Positions 1 through 7,815 of a stretch of DNA of 47,231 nucleotides are shown here, one piece after another. The translations under genes were made by a program, and so were the position numbers. Within the stretch, counting starts at the first letter, position 1, and every line of letters begins with the position of its first letter. The notes below the pieces were generated by a model. That model was given only the letters and a program-made list of their open reading frames with translations, was not told the origin of the DNA and did not search any database. Origin of the DNA: Bacillus bingmayongensis (GTDB taxonomy: Bacteria; Bacillota; Bacilli; Bacillales; Bacillaceae_G); assembly GCF_000299035.1 (NCBI RefSeq), contig NZ_AKCS01000027.1, positions 1-47,231 on the forward strand. Reading direction: 5' to 3'.

Positions 1-120
1 GTCTTTTTTATAGCTGTCTACTTGACAGGGCTAACACCAGTTCTTGGTCTTATCTATTTTTATTTATATATTTTCTTGGAGGAGGCGTACCGCCCACATT
101 TTAACGAAAATATACGCTAA
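1..120 (+). pseudogene. 3' end of an unidentified membrane-protein gene, running into a miniature transposon
   Basis: An open frame enters from the left edge and ends at a TAA at 118-120. It encodes a strongly hydrophobic stretch (VFFIAVYLTGLTPVLGLIYF and onward) followed by residues read from the inverted repeat that begins at 84. The hydrophobic part looks like one or two transmembrane helices of a real protein. The natural C-terminus appears to have been replaced by the inserted element. The family is not recognised and the start lies outside the window. Confidence 0.3.
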
Positions 121-378
121 GCAATTTTCGATATCAAAAAACGTAGGTATTTGAGACAAAGGAACTTTTGACAAAATATTTTTTGTAATTAAAAATACGC
201 ACAAAAAATATCCCTTTATACAAAGGGATAAAGCGGTGCAACTTTTTTATAAACGGTATAACTTTTTTATAAACGGTACATCTTTTTTATAAACAGTACG
301 ACTTTATTTCAAAGGTACAGTTATTGAGTTTTGAGAATCCCTTAGAGTATAAAAACGTTAAAATGTGCGTGCTACCCC
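84..378. mobile_element. Tn3-type miniature inverted-repeat element, copy 1
   Basis: A 295-bp unit nearly identical to 1297-1591. Its left end (GGCGTACCGCCCACATTTTA..., ending ACGCTAAG) and the reverse complement of its right end (GGGGTAGCACGCACATTTTA..., ending ACTCTAAG) form 38-bp terminal inverted repeats matching at about 29 of 38 positions. Length, GGGG start and TAAG inner end are typical of Tn3-family transposons and resemble Tn4430-type ends. The interior has no gene; it holds a 20-bp palindrome at 210-229 (ATCCCTTT-ATAC-AAAGGGAT) and four ~20-bp units of the form AACTTTTTTATAAACGGTAT. No clear 5-bp target duplication is visible. It separates two unrelated coding remnants. Confidence 0.75.
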
Positions 379-480
379 AATGATAATAAATCCGGATTAT
401 ATTATTCTTTAATAGGTGAAAAAGAAGAAGGGAAATTCACTTCTTCAGAGTTAATAGAAATGGCAAATTCAATACAATAA
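379..480 (+). pseudogene. C-terminal remnant of a lipoprotein paralogue
   Basis: The frame starting directly at the right end of the miniature element reads NDNKSGLYYSLIGEKEEGKF... and ends ...LIEMANSIQ-stop. This matches the C-terminus of the convergent lipoprotein at 514-1083 (...YLIGYIPI..., ...LIEIANTIK) in length and pattern. No start codon remains; the element removed or replaced the 5' part. It probably represents a decayed second copy of the same lipoprotein family. Confidence 0.5.
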
Positions 481-520
481 AGTAAAAAAGGGCTGAAAAA
501 ATTCAGCCCTTTTTTACTTT
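479..520. terminator. Bidirectional intrinsic terminator
   Basis: Perfect 19-bp arms (479-497 and 502-520) with an AAAA loop, flanked by A-runs on one side and T-runs on the other. It lies between and overlaps the stop codons of the two convergent lipoprotein-type frames. Confidence 0.85.
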
Positions 521-1083
521 ATTGTATTTGCTATCTCTATTAATTTATCTTTTGTTTTTTCAACTTCACTATTAGAAATCGGAATATAACCAATCAAATA
601 TTCTACTTCTTTATCTTTCCAAGCTAATTGATTTTTTCCATAATATGCAGTTACTCCACTCTTTAATTTCAGTTCACTTTCATATTCTTTTTTATTAATA
701 ATATCAGATGGATAATCTGGAAAATTTGCAACACGTACAGAATATACTCCTAATTTTTCTTTGTTTAATTCGTTCGGAATTATTTTCGTTTCCATAGCTA
801 TTTTTTCTTTGTTACCCCAATCTTCTATATAAACATTCTTTATCGGTTCATAACCATCTAATAAGTTAGATGATAACTTTGGATCAAAAGGAAGTACCTT
901 TTTCGCTTCTTTTAATGACACTGGTTTATATACTTTAGGTTTTACTTTTTCAGAAAGTTCCTTGTCTTCTAATACAAGTTTATCATCATTTAATTTGTTT
1001 TTACTTGTTGTTATTTCTGTATTTTTTTGACAACCTATTACCATTAAAAAACTAAAAAAAAGCATAATTAAAATTCTCTTCAT
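514..1083 (-). CDS. Secreted/membrane-anchored lipoprotein of unknown function
   Basis: A 189-residue protein with a lipoprotein signal peptide: MKR, a hydrophobic core (ILIMLFFSFLMVI) and a lipobox ending in VIGC at residue 18, so the mature protein should be anchored to the outer face of the membrane by diacylglycerol-Cys. The mature part is lysine- and glutamate-rich, with a low-complexity linker followed by a compact domain (residues ~55-189) with no motif I can name. The start is supported by GGAGGG eight bases upstream. It is a single-gene unit ending in the strong shared terminator at 479-520. A degraded paralogue lies convergent at 379-480. The gene is bracketed by two direct copies of the Tn3-type miniature element. 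Confidence 0.85.
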   Translation of the reverse strand: MKRILIMLFFSFLMVIGCQKNTEITTSKNKLNDDKLVLEDKELSEKVKPKVYKPVSLKEAKKVLPFDPKLSSNLLDGYEPIKNVYIEDWGNKEKIAMETKIIPNELNKEKLGVYSVRVANFPDYPSDIINKKEYESELKLKSGVTAYYGKNQLAWKDKEVEYLIGYIPISNSEVEKTKDKLIEIANTIK

Positions 1084-1244
1084 AATATCCCTCCATTAAA
1101 AAAAGTCATATTAATTACATTATAGTATTTTCAAATTGTATATAATTACCTTTTTTAAATATCCATTGAGAAATATCTATTTTTAGGTATTCACTCTATT
1201 AGTGATAAGAATAAATAGTCTCCTCTTGTTTTTGGGTGTAAGTG

Positions 1245-1290
1245 CTGGCTAGTCGTGTGGGGGCTAAACCCCACGAACTTAACGTAACTA
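1245..1290. other. Possible end of an IS200/IS605-type element
   Basis: A GC-rich hairpin (CGTGTGGGGG-CTAA-ACCCCACG, 1254-1275) followed by GAACTTAACGTAACTACAT stands out in AT-rich sequence. Such a hairpin near an unpaired tail resembles the 3' end of IS605-family TnpB elements and their omega RNA. No tnpB-like coding sequence is attached, and the miniature element copy 2 starts right next to it. The assignment is tentative. Confidence 0.25.
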
Positions 1291-1296
1291 CATATA

Positions 1297-1591
1297 GGCG
1301 TACCGCCCACATTTTAACGAAAATATACGCTAAGCAATTTTCGATATCAAAAAACGTAGGTATTTGAGACAAAGGAACTTTTGACAAAATATTTTTTGTA
1401 ATTAAAAATACGCACAAAAAATATCCCTTTATACAAAGGGATAAAGCGGTGCAACTTTTTTATAAACGGTATAACTTTCTTTAAAACGGTACATCTTTTT
1501 TATAAACAGTACGACTTTATTTCAAAGGTACAGTTATTGAGTTTTGAGAATCCCTTAGAGTATAAAAACGTTAAAATGTGCGTGCTACCCC
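1297..1591. mobile_element. Tn3-type miniature inverted-repeat element, copy 2
   Basis: Same 295-bp unit and orientation as 84-378, differing at only a few positions (for example within the second 20-bp internal unit). It has the same imperfect 38-bp ends. The left flank ATATA and right flank ATAAA are close but not identical, so a target duplication is not proven. The pair of direct copies about 1.2 kb apart could act as a compound unit carrying the lipoprotein gene. Confidence 0.75.
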
Positions 1592-1780
1592 CATAAAGAA
1601 AAGACACCCTAAGGTGCCTTTCTCCGACTTGAACCACTCTACTTTTAATAATATAAATTGAATTCCTATCTAATTTCCATTTTACCATATTTATCTATAT
1701 TGGATATTGAGAAAAAAGAAAAATACCCACATATAAGAGCTTTCGTGTTATGGTTAAGTTACCTGAATTATTATTTTCTT

Positions 1781-1813
1781 GCACATGTTATCCCCATTTC
1801 ATGTGCTTTTTTT
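1781..1813 (+). terminator. Orphan intrinsic terminator
   Basis: Seven-base arms GCACATG (1781-1787) and CATGTGC (1800-1806) followed by seven T residues. No plus-strand gene precedes it, so it may be the remnant of a lost transcription unit. Confidence 0.45.
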
Positions 1814-1831
1814 GTTGTTAAGATTAAAAAT

Positions 1832-1860
1832 AAAAGCACTCTTTCGAGCGCTTATTTTTA
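1832..1860 (-). terminator. Terminator of the TM2-domain gene
   Basis: On the minus strand the sequence AAGCGCTC-GAAA-GAGTGCTT (one G-U pair) is followed by TTATTTTT, directly downstream of the stop codon at 1870. Confidence 0.65.
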
Positions 1861-1869
1861 ATTACATGT

Positions 1870-2220
1870 TTAGAATCTAGGTTTTGATAAATCTAAAGGT
1901 TCTTCCTTCTTATCTTCCACTTTCGGTTCTGCTGTTGCAGCAGCTTCAGATTGCATATTTTTTAGCATGTTTGGATCAATATTAACTTGAACTGTATTCA
2001 CATTATTAATATTATTTGTAGCTGTTCTAGCAGCGAATAATGCGTTTTTATAATCAACACGTCCACTTAATAGAAATAGATCAATAAACCATAGAACTCC
2101 GAATCCTCCTAATGTAAGAAGGTTTAAAATTCCCATACCTATATCACCAACATAGAAACGACCAGCACCTAAAAATCCTAAGAAAATATGTAGTAAATAA
2201 GCTACACCTTTTGATTTCAT
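1870..2220 (-). CDS. TM2-domain membrane protein
   Basis: A 116-residue protein starting MKSKGVAYLLHIFLGFLG. Residues ~1-58 fit the TM2 domain: two membrane segments joined by a short loop with the hallmark GAGRFYVGDIGMGILNLLT and FGVLWFIDLF. The tail (residues 75-116) is soluble, alanine- and glutamate-rich and probably cytoplasmic. I chose the ATG at 2218-2220 because GGGCGGAG lies seven bases upstream; a longer frame back to 2274 lacks a ribosome site. The gene stands alone with its own terminator. TM2 proteins occur widely in bacteria without a settled biochemical role. Confidence 0.85.
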   Translation of the reverse strand: MKSKGVAYLLHIFLGFLGAGRFYVGDIGMGILNLLTLGGFGVLWFIDLFLLSGRVDYKNALFAARTATNNINNVNTVQVNIDPNMLKNMQSEAAATAEPKVEDKKEEPLDLSKPRF

Positions 2221-2344
2221 CTTAACTCCGCCCTCACTTCGTTTATTAAAATGTAAGATTTCCGAAACTATCATAACAAATCCAGTTACAACTATTTTGT
2301 CATATTTTGTCGAAAGAAATAAAAAAAGAGAGCCGAAGCCCTCG

Positions 2345-2490
2345 TTGGTGTAGCTTTAAAATAAAGATTGATAAAAAAATTTCCTTCAATCCTTGTTTAA
2401 CAGCAAATAAAAAAACTCCATTTTGAAAAAAGATTAATCAAAATGGAGTTACTCTTTTTAACTAAGCATGAGATTTTTATAAAAAAGTTT
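2345..2490. repeat. Dispersed ~20-bp repeat units around a hairpin
   Basis: Two minus-oriented units (AAATAAAGATTGATAAAA near 2350 and TTTATAAAAAAGTTTGATTA near 2472) flank the hairpin at 2414-2450. They belong to the same repeat family as the units inside the Tn3-type miniature elements and at several loci further right. The rest of 2221-2617 shows no gene. Confidence 0.5.
2414..2450 (-). terminator. Terminator-like hairpin downstream of the GNAT/acyltransferase operon
   Basis: Thirteen-base arms AACTCCATTTTGA (2414-2426) and TCAAAATGGAGTT (2438-2450); on the minus strand it is followed by TTTTTTTATTT. It lies about 170 bases beyond the stop codon at 2618. Confidence 0.6.
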
Positions 2491-2617
2491 GATTATTTCT
2501 ACCTATGTTGTTCCACAATCGCGCCCGTTTGTGGAAGATCATATCTACATAAAGGGGGCCATACAGAATAAACTTATCACATTTGCTTGAATATAAATGA
2601 AATTTTAAAAAGAAGTT

Positions 2618-3223
2618 TTAAACAATATCCTTATCTTCTTTATGTTTCTCTAGATAATTTGTATATTTTTCGATAGCTATGTTCATCCTTTTCAACAACT
2701 CTATATCTGAGGGTACATTGAAAACACTTCCTAAGAAATCAATGTTTTGAAGTTCAGCCCCTATTTCATTTACTTGGTTCGGGGAATATATAGCATAAGG
2801 TGAACCAATGGCAACATTATAAATAGGAACACGACTTTTCTTGGGTAAATGAGTATTAACGTGAACAACTCCACCAATAGCGACAATAGAGCCAATACCT
2901 ACGACAGCACCATTGTACACTTTAGCTCCTGATGCAATAAAACTTCCGTCTTCAATTGTACAACCGGTTATATAGGCATGAGGACCGATAAGCACTTGTT
3001 TTCCAACTTTCAAGTTGAATTTTCCGGCTGATCGTAATACAGCATTCTCCATAATAATTGTATTCTTCTTAATAATAACGGGACTACCTTCAGCAGTAAT
3101 TACAGCACCATATAGAATACGTACGCCTTCTTCAATAGTCACGTTTCCCGACACCACTGCGTTCGGTGCGATATATGCAGTTTCATGAATAATTGGTTTT
3201 TCCTTACTATGTTCAATGATCAA
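2618..3223 (-). CDS. Left-handed beta-helix protein, gamma-carbonic-anhydrase/acyltransferase-like
   Basis: A 201-residue protein made of hexapeptide repeats ([LIV]-G-X4) from about residue 15 to 130, for example NAVVSGNVTIEEGV and GAKVYNGAVVGIGSIVAIGG. This folds as a left-handed parallel beta-helix and usually forms trimers. The pattern resembles gamma-carbonic-anhydrase-like and PaaY/CaiE-type proteins, but a full set of metal-binding histidines is not obvious (H83, H120 and H124 are candidates), so enzymatic activity is unproven. The start is a TTG preceded by GGGGGGAG. It is the second gene of an operon with the GNAT at 3247-3717, with a gap of 23 bases. Confidence 0.75.
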   Translation of the reverse strand: MIIEHSKEKPIIHETAYIAPNAVVSGNVTIEEGVRILYGAVITAEGSPVIIKKNTIIMENAVLRSAGKFNLKVGKQVLIGPHAYITGCTIEDGSFIASGAKVYNGAVVGIGSIVAIGGVVHVNTHLPKKSRVPIYNVAIGSPYAIYSPNQVNEIGAELQNIDFLGSVFNVPSDIELLKRMNIAIEKYTNYLEKHKEDKDIV

Positions 3224-3246
3224 TATTCTCCCCCCTGACTGACAGG

Positions 3247-3717
3247 TTATAGTACTTTAACAAACAAAACTCTATCTTGTTCTACACCATCATAATTACT
3301 ATGTACATCAATACCATCTACATTTTTATCTCCCTTTTCAATTTCAAACCCCATCTTGGTATGATAGGCAATCGAAACTTTGTTGACAGGAGATGTTACG
3401 CAACGGACAATTTTACGACCATTTTGTTTAACTTCATTAAAAAATTCGTTGTATAATTTTTTTCCGATGTTATGCTTTCTATATTCAGGATGAACGCCAA
3501 CAAAGTGAATATATGCCTCATTTGAATGAGATTGAGAAAGGAACCCTATAAGAAAACCTACAATTCTCCCTTCCTTCTCAGCAATGAAACTTGTATTTGT
3601 AAAATGATCGAAGAATAATTTTGGTAACATATCGGACATATTCCTTCCGCCCCACCACTCATTAAGTAGTGGAGAAATTACATAGTAGTCTGAACCTTTC
3701 ACTAAACGAATTTTCAT
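3247..3717 (-). CDS. GNAT-family N-acetyltransferase
   Basis: A 156-residue protein with the GNAT fold. Motif A is visible as [18 protein letters not shown] (residues ~91-108), the acetyl-CoA pyrophosphate loop of form R/Q-X-X-G-X-G/K, preceded by a beta strand (IHFVGV). The C-terminal half ([13 protein letters not shown]) matches motif B. The acceptor substrate cannot be predicted. GGGGGATTAAA supports the ATG at 3715-3717. It is the first gene of a two-gene operon with a beta-helix protein, suggesting a small-molecule modification function. Confidence 0.85.
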   Translation of the reverse strand: MKIRLVKGSDYYVISPLLNEWWGGRNMSDMLPKLFFDHFTNTSFIAEKEGRIVGFLIGFLSQSHSNEAYIHFVGVHPEYRKHNIGKKLYNEFFNEVKQNGRKIVRCVTSPVNKVSIAYHTKMGFEIEKGDKNVDGIDVHSNYDGVEQDRVLFVKVL

Positions 3718-3934
3718 TTTAATCCCCCAATTTATGTAAAAACAATTTTAACTAATTTTATCATTAAGGAAAATTTTATGCTATGCTTCTTTAACTAAAC
3801 TCCCTATCCTAGCATTTACACAATAAGTTATTCAAGAAAATGGACCTTTAGTGGAGTAACTTTACTGCTACTCAACAGTTCCTTAATCCGCCCTTTCAGT
3901 TCAAATCTTCTTTTCACTTTTCACTATAAAAACA

Positions 3935-4050
3935 CCCCTTTAGATAAACAGATCCAAAGGGGCAAAACATCTCAACTTTTTTATAAACGTCGCGACTTTA
4001 TTCAAAACATCGCGTCTTTTTTAAAAACACCGTGACTTTATTTAAAAGCA
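3935..4050. repeat. Hairpin plus cluster of ~20-bp repeat units
   Basis: A CCCCTTT...AAAGGGG palindrome (3935-3962) is followed by units such as CAACTTTTTTATAAACGTCG, CGACTTTATTCAAAACATCG, CGTCTTTTTTAAAAACACCG and TGACTTTATTTAAAAGC at about 20-bp spacing. The order palindrome-then-units is the same as inside the Tn3-type miniature elements but without their ends. Confidence 0.6.
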
Positions 4051-4127
4051 ACAACAATGAACTTCAACAATTACTAGCTACTTCTTAAACATTGTTCTTC
4101 ATTTACCAACCTGTTTATGCTTTTTTC

Positions 4128-4145
4128 AAACTTTGCAACAGAACC
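4128..4145 (+). mobile_element. Solo terminal repeat of an IS6-family (IS240-type) element
   Basis: AAACTTTGCAACAGAACC is the reverse complement of the 18-bp end found at both ends of the intact IS240-type element at 20047-20857. No transposase is attached here, so this is a relic or a recombination product. It abuts the IS3-type fragment at 4146. Confidence 0.7.
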
Positions 4146-4260
4146 AGTTTAACTATCATCGTGTTCATGGAACTTTAGGTTATTTAAGTCCAGTTGAGTT
4201 CAGAAAACGAGCCCTTAAAAAGCAGCCTAAATTTGTGTTGACAATCCACACCTCCATCAA
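4146..4260 (+). pseudogene. C-terminal fragment of an IS3-family transposase
   Basis: In frame directly after the IS6 end, the sequence encodes FNYHRVHGTLGYLSPVEFRK and a short basic tail. NxxRxHxxLGYxSPxEF is the conserved C-terminus of IS3-family (IS150 group) orfB transposases. The rest of the gene is missing, so it is a remnant. Confidence 0.65.
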
Positions 4261-4265
4261 TACCT

Positions 4266-6092
4266 TTATACTGTTACAGCTTGAGAAATCCATTGAGCAG
4301 TTAGTTCAGGGGATTCAACAGGAAACTGATGACCGTACTGAATACGTGTAATATCCAAGTGTTCAAACTGCTTTGGGACATGATGATCTTTGTCCAAAGC
4401 TCCCCATAGTATCTTAATTTTCCTCTTATCCCATGTCTCAGGATTTAGTTGAATGGATTTTGATATAGTTAAGCAAGACATGACCGTAGCGTTAGTTTTA
4501 CGTATACGGGGGGATTTTAAATCACGGACCACAGAATGAGCGTAATTACTCAATAACTGACTGGATGTTCTGAAGCTATTGGCTTGAAGTAGCTCTTTTT
4601 CCAAACGGGCGGGATCCATATATTTTAGAACGAAACTTGTAATACGTCGAAATCTATATTTAGGTTGGATAGGATGCAGTACTGGCTGCAATAAAATGAG
4701 TTGTTTGATCAGTGAGGGCAGCCGTTCCATCACTTGAGCCGCAATCAATCCGCCAAATGAATGCCCCACTAATATAACGGGTCTGTTCAACTCAGTGATC
4801 ATAGTGGAAATGCTCTCTACATAGCCTTCTAGCACAGAAGGATTATGGTGATAAGGGGTACGCCCAAATCCAGGTAAATCTACGAACCAAGTATTTAAAC
4901 TGCTTAAAAATTGTGAGAGGGGCAAAAGGGCATCAGCATTGCTGAACGTCCCATGAAGAAAAATAATAGGTGTTTTATTCCTATCTTTCTCTAGCGAAAC
5001 TAAGTTAGCCCTTCTTCGTTGACTAAAATCTTTCTGCTCATTTTGATTCAGGCCTAAATGATTTAACCGATAATCCAAATCACTAATGATAAAAGGGAGC
5101 GTGGACGGAACTACGAATGAATTTCTGCCGTTCCTTTGTTCTATTTCTAATTTACTGTAAACAGGGAATTCCGACTTAACAAGAAAACTCATGGATTCTT
5201 TAGGAATACCAAGCATCTTACCAGCACCCATTCTAAGCACAGTTTTCAATAACGGAAGCGGTATAGTTCCTAACGGCTTTGTTGTCTGCAATTCGTGTGC
5301 CATGAGTTTGATGAAAGTTCGGATCGACGGACTCTCTTGCTTAGAATCTAAAAGATAGTAGGTATTGCTTGATAACCCTTCTGTATTAGCAAGTTTTGAA
5401 ATAAACGAAGCCACATGATCAATATGAACCATTGGTAACCAATAATCGTCGCCGCCTGGAACAAGCGACATAAGATTTCGCCTTACGGCATCGACTAAGA
5501 TGCTAAGGCCTCCAATCTGTTCTGTTTTCCCTGAGAAGGAGTCTCCGACGATTACACTAGGATTAACAGTAGATAAGGGAATGCTCATGTTATGAAGAGA
5601 TTTTCGTATATAAGAGTCGGCTAAAAACTTCATTTTTTCATAAGGCGGTTGATTGTCCAGCAAATGATCTAGATCCAACAATGCATTTTGTTCATGATAG
5701 GGACTCATAAAGCCTACGACATGGATAAAATGCTTTAATTCTTTTGCAGCGTGGATATCCTGTGCTAGCCGAGCAAGGGATTTTGCAGGGGCGAGGAAAG
5801 ACTGCTCAGCTTCACTGAGGTTCAACTCAATATTCATTGGACCTCCTGCATGAATAATTAGATCAGTTGCAAGTAATTGCTTGTAGCTGTCATCACTTAA
5901 ACCTAATCGAGGCTGCGTTAGATCACCGATAACAGGAACAATGTTGTTCTGTTGATCGGGTGCCAGTTGATTGATGATGGTAAGAAGACGATTTTTTTGA
6001 CGTACAAGTGCATAAATCTGATGCTGAGAAGCTAACTCAGCGATTAAATGACGTCCAATATAACCAGTTCCGCCGGTCATGAAGATTTTCAT
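4266..6092 (-). CDS. NAD(P)-dependent reductase/epimerase fused to an alpha/beta hydrolase
   Basis: A 608-residue two-domain protein. Residues 1 to ~330 form a Rossmann-fold extended SDR similar to the male-sterility/fatty acyl-CoA reductase type: MTGGTGYIGRHL at the N-terminus binds the dinucleotide. Residues ~370-608 are an alpha/beta hydrolase: oxyanion-hole strand IIFLHGTFS (~374), nucleophile elbow GHSFGG (~442-447), probable acid Asp in GALDKDHH (~565) and catalytic His in YGHQFP (~591). Such a fusion suggests consecutive reduction and ester/thioester hydrolysis of an acyl or polyketide-like substrate; that is inference. AAAGGAGTG supports the ATG. The TetR gene 59 bases upstream and an operator in the gap indicate ligand-controlled expression. 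Confidence 0.8.
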   Translation of the reverse strand: MKIFMTGGTGYIGRHLIAELASQHQIYALVRQKNRLLTIINQLAPDQQNNIVPVIGDLTQPRLGLSDDSYKQLLATDLIIHAGGPMNIELNLSEAEQSFLAPAKSLARLAQDIHAAKELKHFIHVVGFMSPYHEQNALLDLDHLLDNQPPYEKMKFLADSYIRKSLHNMSIPLSTVNPSVIVGDSFSGKTEQIGGLSILVDAVRRNLMSLVPGGDDYWLPMVHIDHVASFISKLANTEGLSSNTYYLLDSKQESPSIRTFIKLMAHELQTTKPLGTIPLPLLKTVLRMGAGKMLGIPKESMSFLVKSEFPVYSKLEIEQRNGRNSFVVPSTLPFIISDLDYRLNHLGLNQNEQKDFSQRRRANLVSLEKDRNKTPIIFLHGTFSNADALLPLSQFLSSLNTWFVDLPGFGRTPYHHNPSVLEGYVESISTMITELNRPVILVGHSFGGLIAAQVMERLPSLIKQLILLQPVLHPIQPKYRFRRITSFVLKYMDPARLEKELLQANSFRTSSQLLSNYAHSVVRDLKSPRIRKTNATVMSCLTISKSIQLNPETWDKRKIKILWGALDKDHHVPKQFEHLDITRIQYGHQFPVESPELTAQWISQAVTV

Positions 6093-6118
6093 AATAAAAA
6101 CACTCCTTTATTATTTTA

Positions 6119-6136
6119 TAGTACTAACTAGTACTA
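6119..6136. promoter_or_regulatory. Operator-like palindrome upstream of the reductase-hydrolase gene
   Basis: TAGTACTAACTAGTACTA, an almost perfect 18-bp palindrome with the half-site TAGTACT. It nearly repeats at 6738-6755 in front of the TetR gene. A shared palindrome before regulator and target is the normal TetR-family arrangement. Confidence 0.75.
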
Positions 6137-6151
6137 ATATATCTAAAAATA

Positions 6152-6735
6152 TTACTTTAGCATGGAAGCTAAAGCAGGAAATAAATTTTTGATCATATCT
6201 TGGTTGTTAGAAGCTTGAGCCAAGAAGAGAGCACCCTCAATAGAGGAGACAATCAACATAGCTGTTTGTTTAACGGGCAGCTCTTCCTTTAGTTCTTGTC
6301 GTGCAATCCCTTGGGCTAAAATCAATTCAACACCATGCAGCTGTTTTTCAAAAAAACTCTTGATTCTATCTCTAATTTCAACCGCGTCAATAGGCGTCTG
6401 TGTATACAGAGTCAGGAAAGGACAACCGCCAAGGTAGTTATTTTGTTCAATAGTATCGCTTAAAATGTGGAGTACCGCTTCTAATTTCTCCTGAACGGTG
6501 AGCTCAGTTTGAGACACAATATAATTAATTCGCTGCTCGTAATGTGCTATCAACTGATTAACAATAGCGAGCAGCAGCTCCTCCTTGCTCTTAAAATAAT
6601 AATAAATGTTCGTTTTTGAAACTTTGCTACGTGTGACTATGTCGTCCATGCTTGTTGCCAGAAAACCTTTAGTAAGAAACAATGTAAAAGCGGATTGCAG
6701 AGCAATATCTTTATTACTAAGTGTATTTTTTTCAT
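6152..6735 (-). CDS. TetR/AcrR-family transcriptional regulator (apparent 5' frameshift)
   Basis: The protein has the TetR DNA-binding domain: helix-turn-helix SMDDIVTRSKVSKTNIYYYF, followed by a ligand/dimerisation domain typical of the QacR/YxaF-like group. In the main frame the first possible start is a TTG at 6680-6682, which would cut off helix 1. The in-frame sequence upstream still encodes an ideal helix 1 (ALQSAFTLFLTKGF), and an ATG at 6733-6735 would read into it if the run of seven A residues right after it had eight. So the gene carries a one-base deletion in a homopolymer, a sequencing error, or uses slippage. It likely represses the fusion gene and itself through the two palindromes. 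Confidence 0.75.
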
Positions 6736-6737
6736 AT

Positions 6738-6755
6738 TAGTACTATACAGTACTA
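6738..6755. promoter_or_regulatory. Operator-like palindrome at the TetR gene start
   Basis: TAGTACTATACAGTACTA lies immediately upstream of the presumed ATG at 6733-6735 and shares the TAGTACT/AGTACTA half-sites with 6119-6136. Its position implies autorepression. Confidence 0.75.
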
Positions 6756-6785
6756 CAAATGGAGAGTCAAGGGAATGATTGATGA

Positions 6786-7019
6786 AATGCATACAAATAT
6801 AAAAATCACTATGGAGGTATCAATACTCCTAAAGAATTCCCCATAGAAGTACGAGCCTGGATAAATACCCAATCCGAATATATTGTGACCGAACTAAAAA
6901 TTAGAGGCTTCCAGTCAAGTGTCACTTTAGGAAATAGATTTGATATTTCAATTTTCCGGTTAACAGACATAACCGGAAAACCATTATTCAGAGTACAAAG
7001 GGCATCGTCAGCATTTTAG
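6786..7019 (+). pseudogene. Remnant of an unidentified small gene
   Basis: An open frame of 77 codons begins after a TGA at 6783-6785 and ends at TAG 7017-7019. It has no ATG, but its composition looks coding (KNHYGGINTPKEFPIEVRAW, then SVTLGNRFDISIFRLTDITG). It may be the 3' part of a gene whose start was lost. I do not recognise the family. Confidence 0.35.
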
Positions 7020-7120
7020 AAAAACCCCACGCTAAGCAAAAAATAAAATAAGCCGTCCATATGGACAGCTCATTTACATAATTATCGAAAGCAGAAGTTA
7101 TTTATGTTTATTAAACATCT

Positions 7121-7303
7121 TTAGTTTTTTTGAGATTTTCTTCTTAAATTCATAAGTGCAGAAATTCCTAAACCAGCACAAACACTCATGGTTATTTTCC
7201 AGGATAAAGATTGATATGCTACTCCTGATTTAAAACCTATTGTAATTAGAATCAAACACATAATTAAAATTGACGTATATATGTAGATCCAATATCTGTT
7301 CAT
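7121..7303 (-). CDS. Small membrane protein (60 aa)
   Basis: Two predicted membrane helices (residues ~4-23 and ~33-50) and a basic C-terminus (RRKSQKN). An excellent AGGAGG seven bases before the ATG supports it. It is followed in the same direction, upstream at 7367-7540, by a second small membrane protein with its own ribosome site, so the two probably form a pair. The function is unknown. Confidence 0.7.
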   Translation of the reverse strand: MNRYWIYIYTSILIMCLILITIGFKSGVAYQSLSWKITMSVCAGLGISALMNLRRKSQKN

Positions 7304-7366
7304 GCTATGTCCTCCTTATTCTCATTCATTATTTTATGTAGCAAACCTCTCCGATCAAAAAGAGAT

Positions 7367-7540
7367 TTATTTCTTAAACAATTGCATGACTGGACTTAAT
7401 CCTATTAGGATTCCGCCAATAATCGCGGCAACAGTGGCAAGAACTATGGTGTTTTCCCATTGAGAAGCATAGATTCCTCCTGTAAACAGAATCAATCCTA
7501 TGTTTAAGAGCAAAATGCTCAATATACCCCGAATACGCAT
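7367..7540 (-). CDS. Small membrane protein (57 aa)
   Basis: Starts ATG at 7538-7540 behind GGGGAGGAAATC. The protein begins MRIRGILSILLLNIGLILF and has two hydrophobic segments (residues ~5-24 and ~31-52) separated by a short polar loop, ending QLFKK. Another frame over the same bases is longer (70 codons), but it lacks a ribosome site and has an unnatural composition, so I reject it in favour of this one. It lies 60-70 bases upstream of the next small membrane gene. Confidence 0.65.
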   Translation of the reverse strand: MRIRGILSILLLNIGLILFTGGIYASQWENTIVLATVAAIIGGILIGLSPVMQLFKK

Positions 7541-7815
7541 GATTTCCTCCCCTTATTAAAATAACGATTTTACCACATTGTACCATTTGAGGAGGGCGAT
7601 GTAATGTGTAGGCTTTGGTTGTATATCAGATTCATGCTCGGTTAACATAATCTCTCATTATCGGGATTCAATGTATTTAGAAGACTATTAAAAGCCCTTC
7701 AAATTATTTAACTGGAAGACTTTCGTGTTCACATAATTTCTCGTTATTGGAAGTTATAAGCACAGTTTGTATTATGTTTAGGTAAATCTCAATCTTCATC
7801 AAGCATATAAAGTTC

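Noticed and set aside
4133-4351. Complete 72-codon plus-strand gene
   Set aside because: Only its middle is an IS3 transposase C-terminus; the beginning is an IS6 end and the rest is antisense to the reductase-hydrolase gene.
7374-7586. 70-codon minus-strand frame (MVQCGKIVILIRGG...)
   Set aside because: No ribosome site and unnatural composition; the overlapping 57-codon frame at 7367-7540 has GGGGAGG and a membrane-protein profile.
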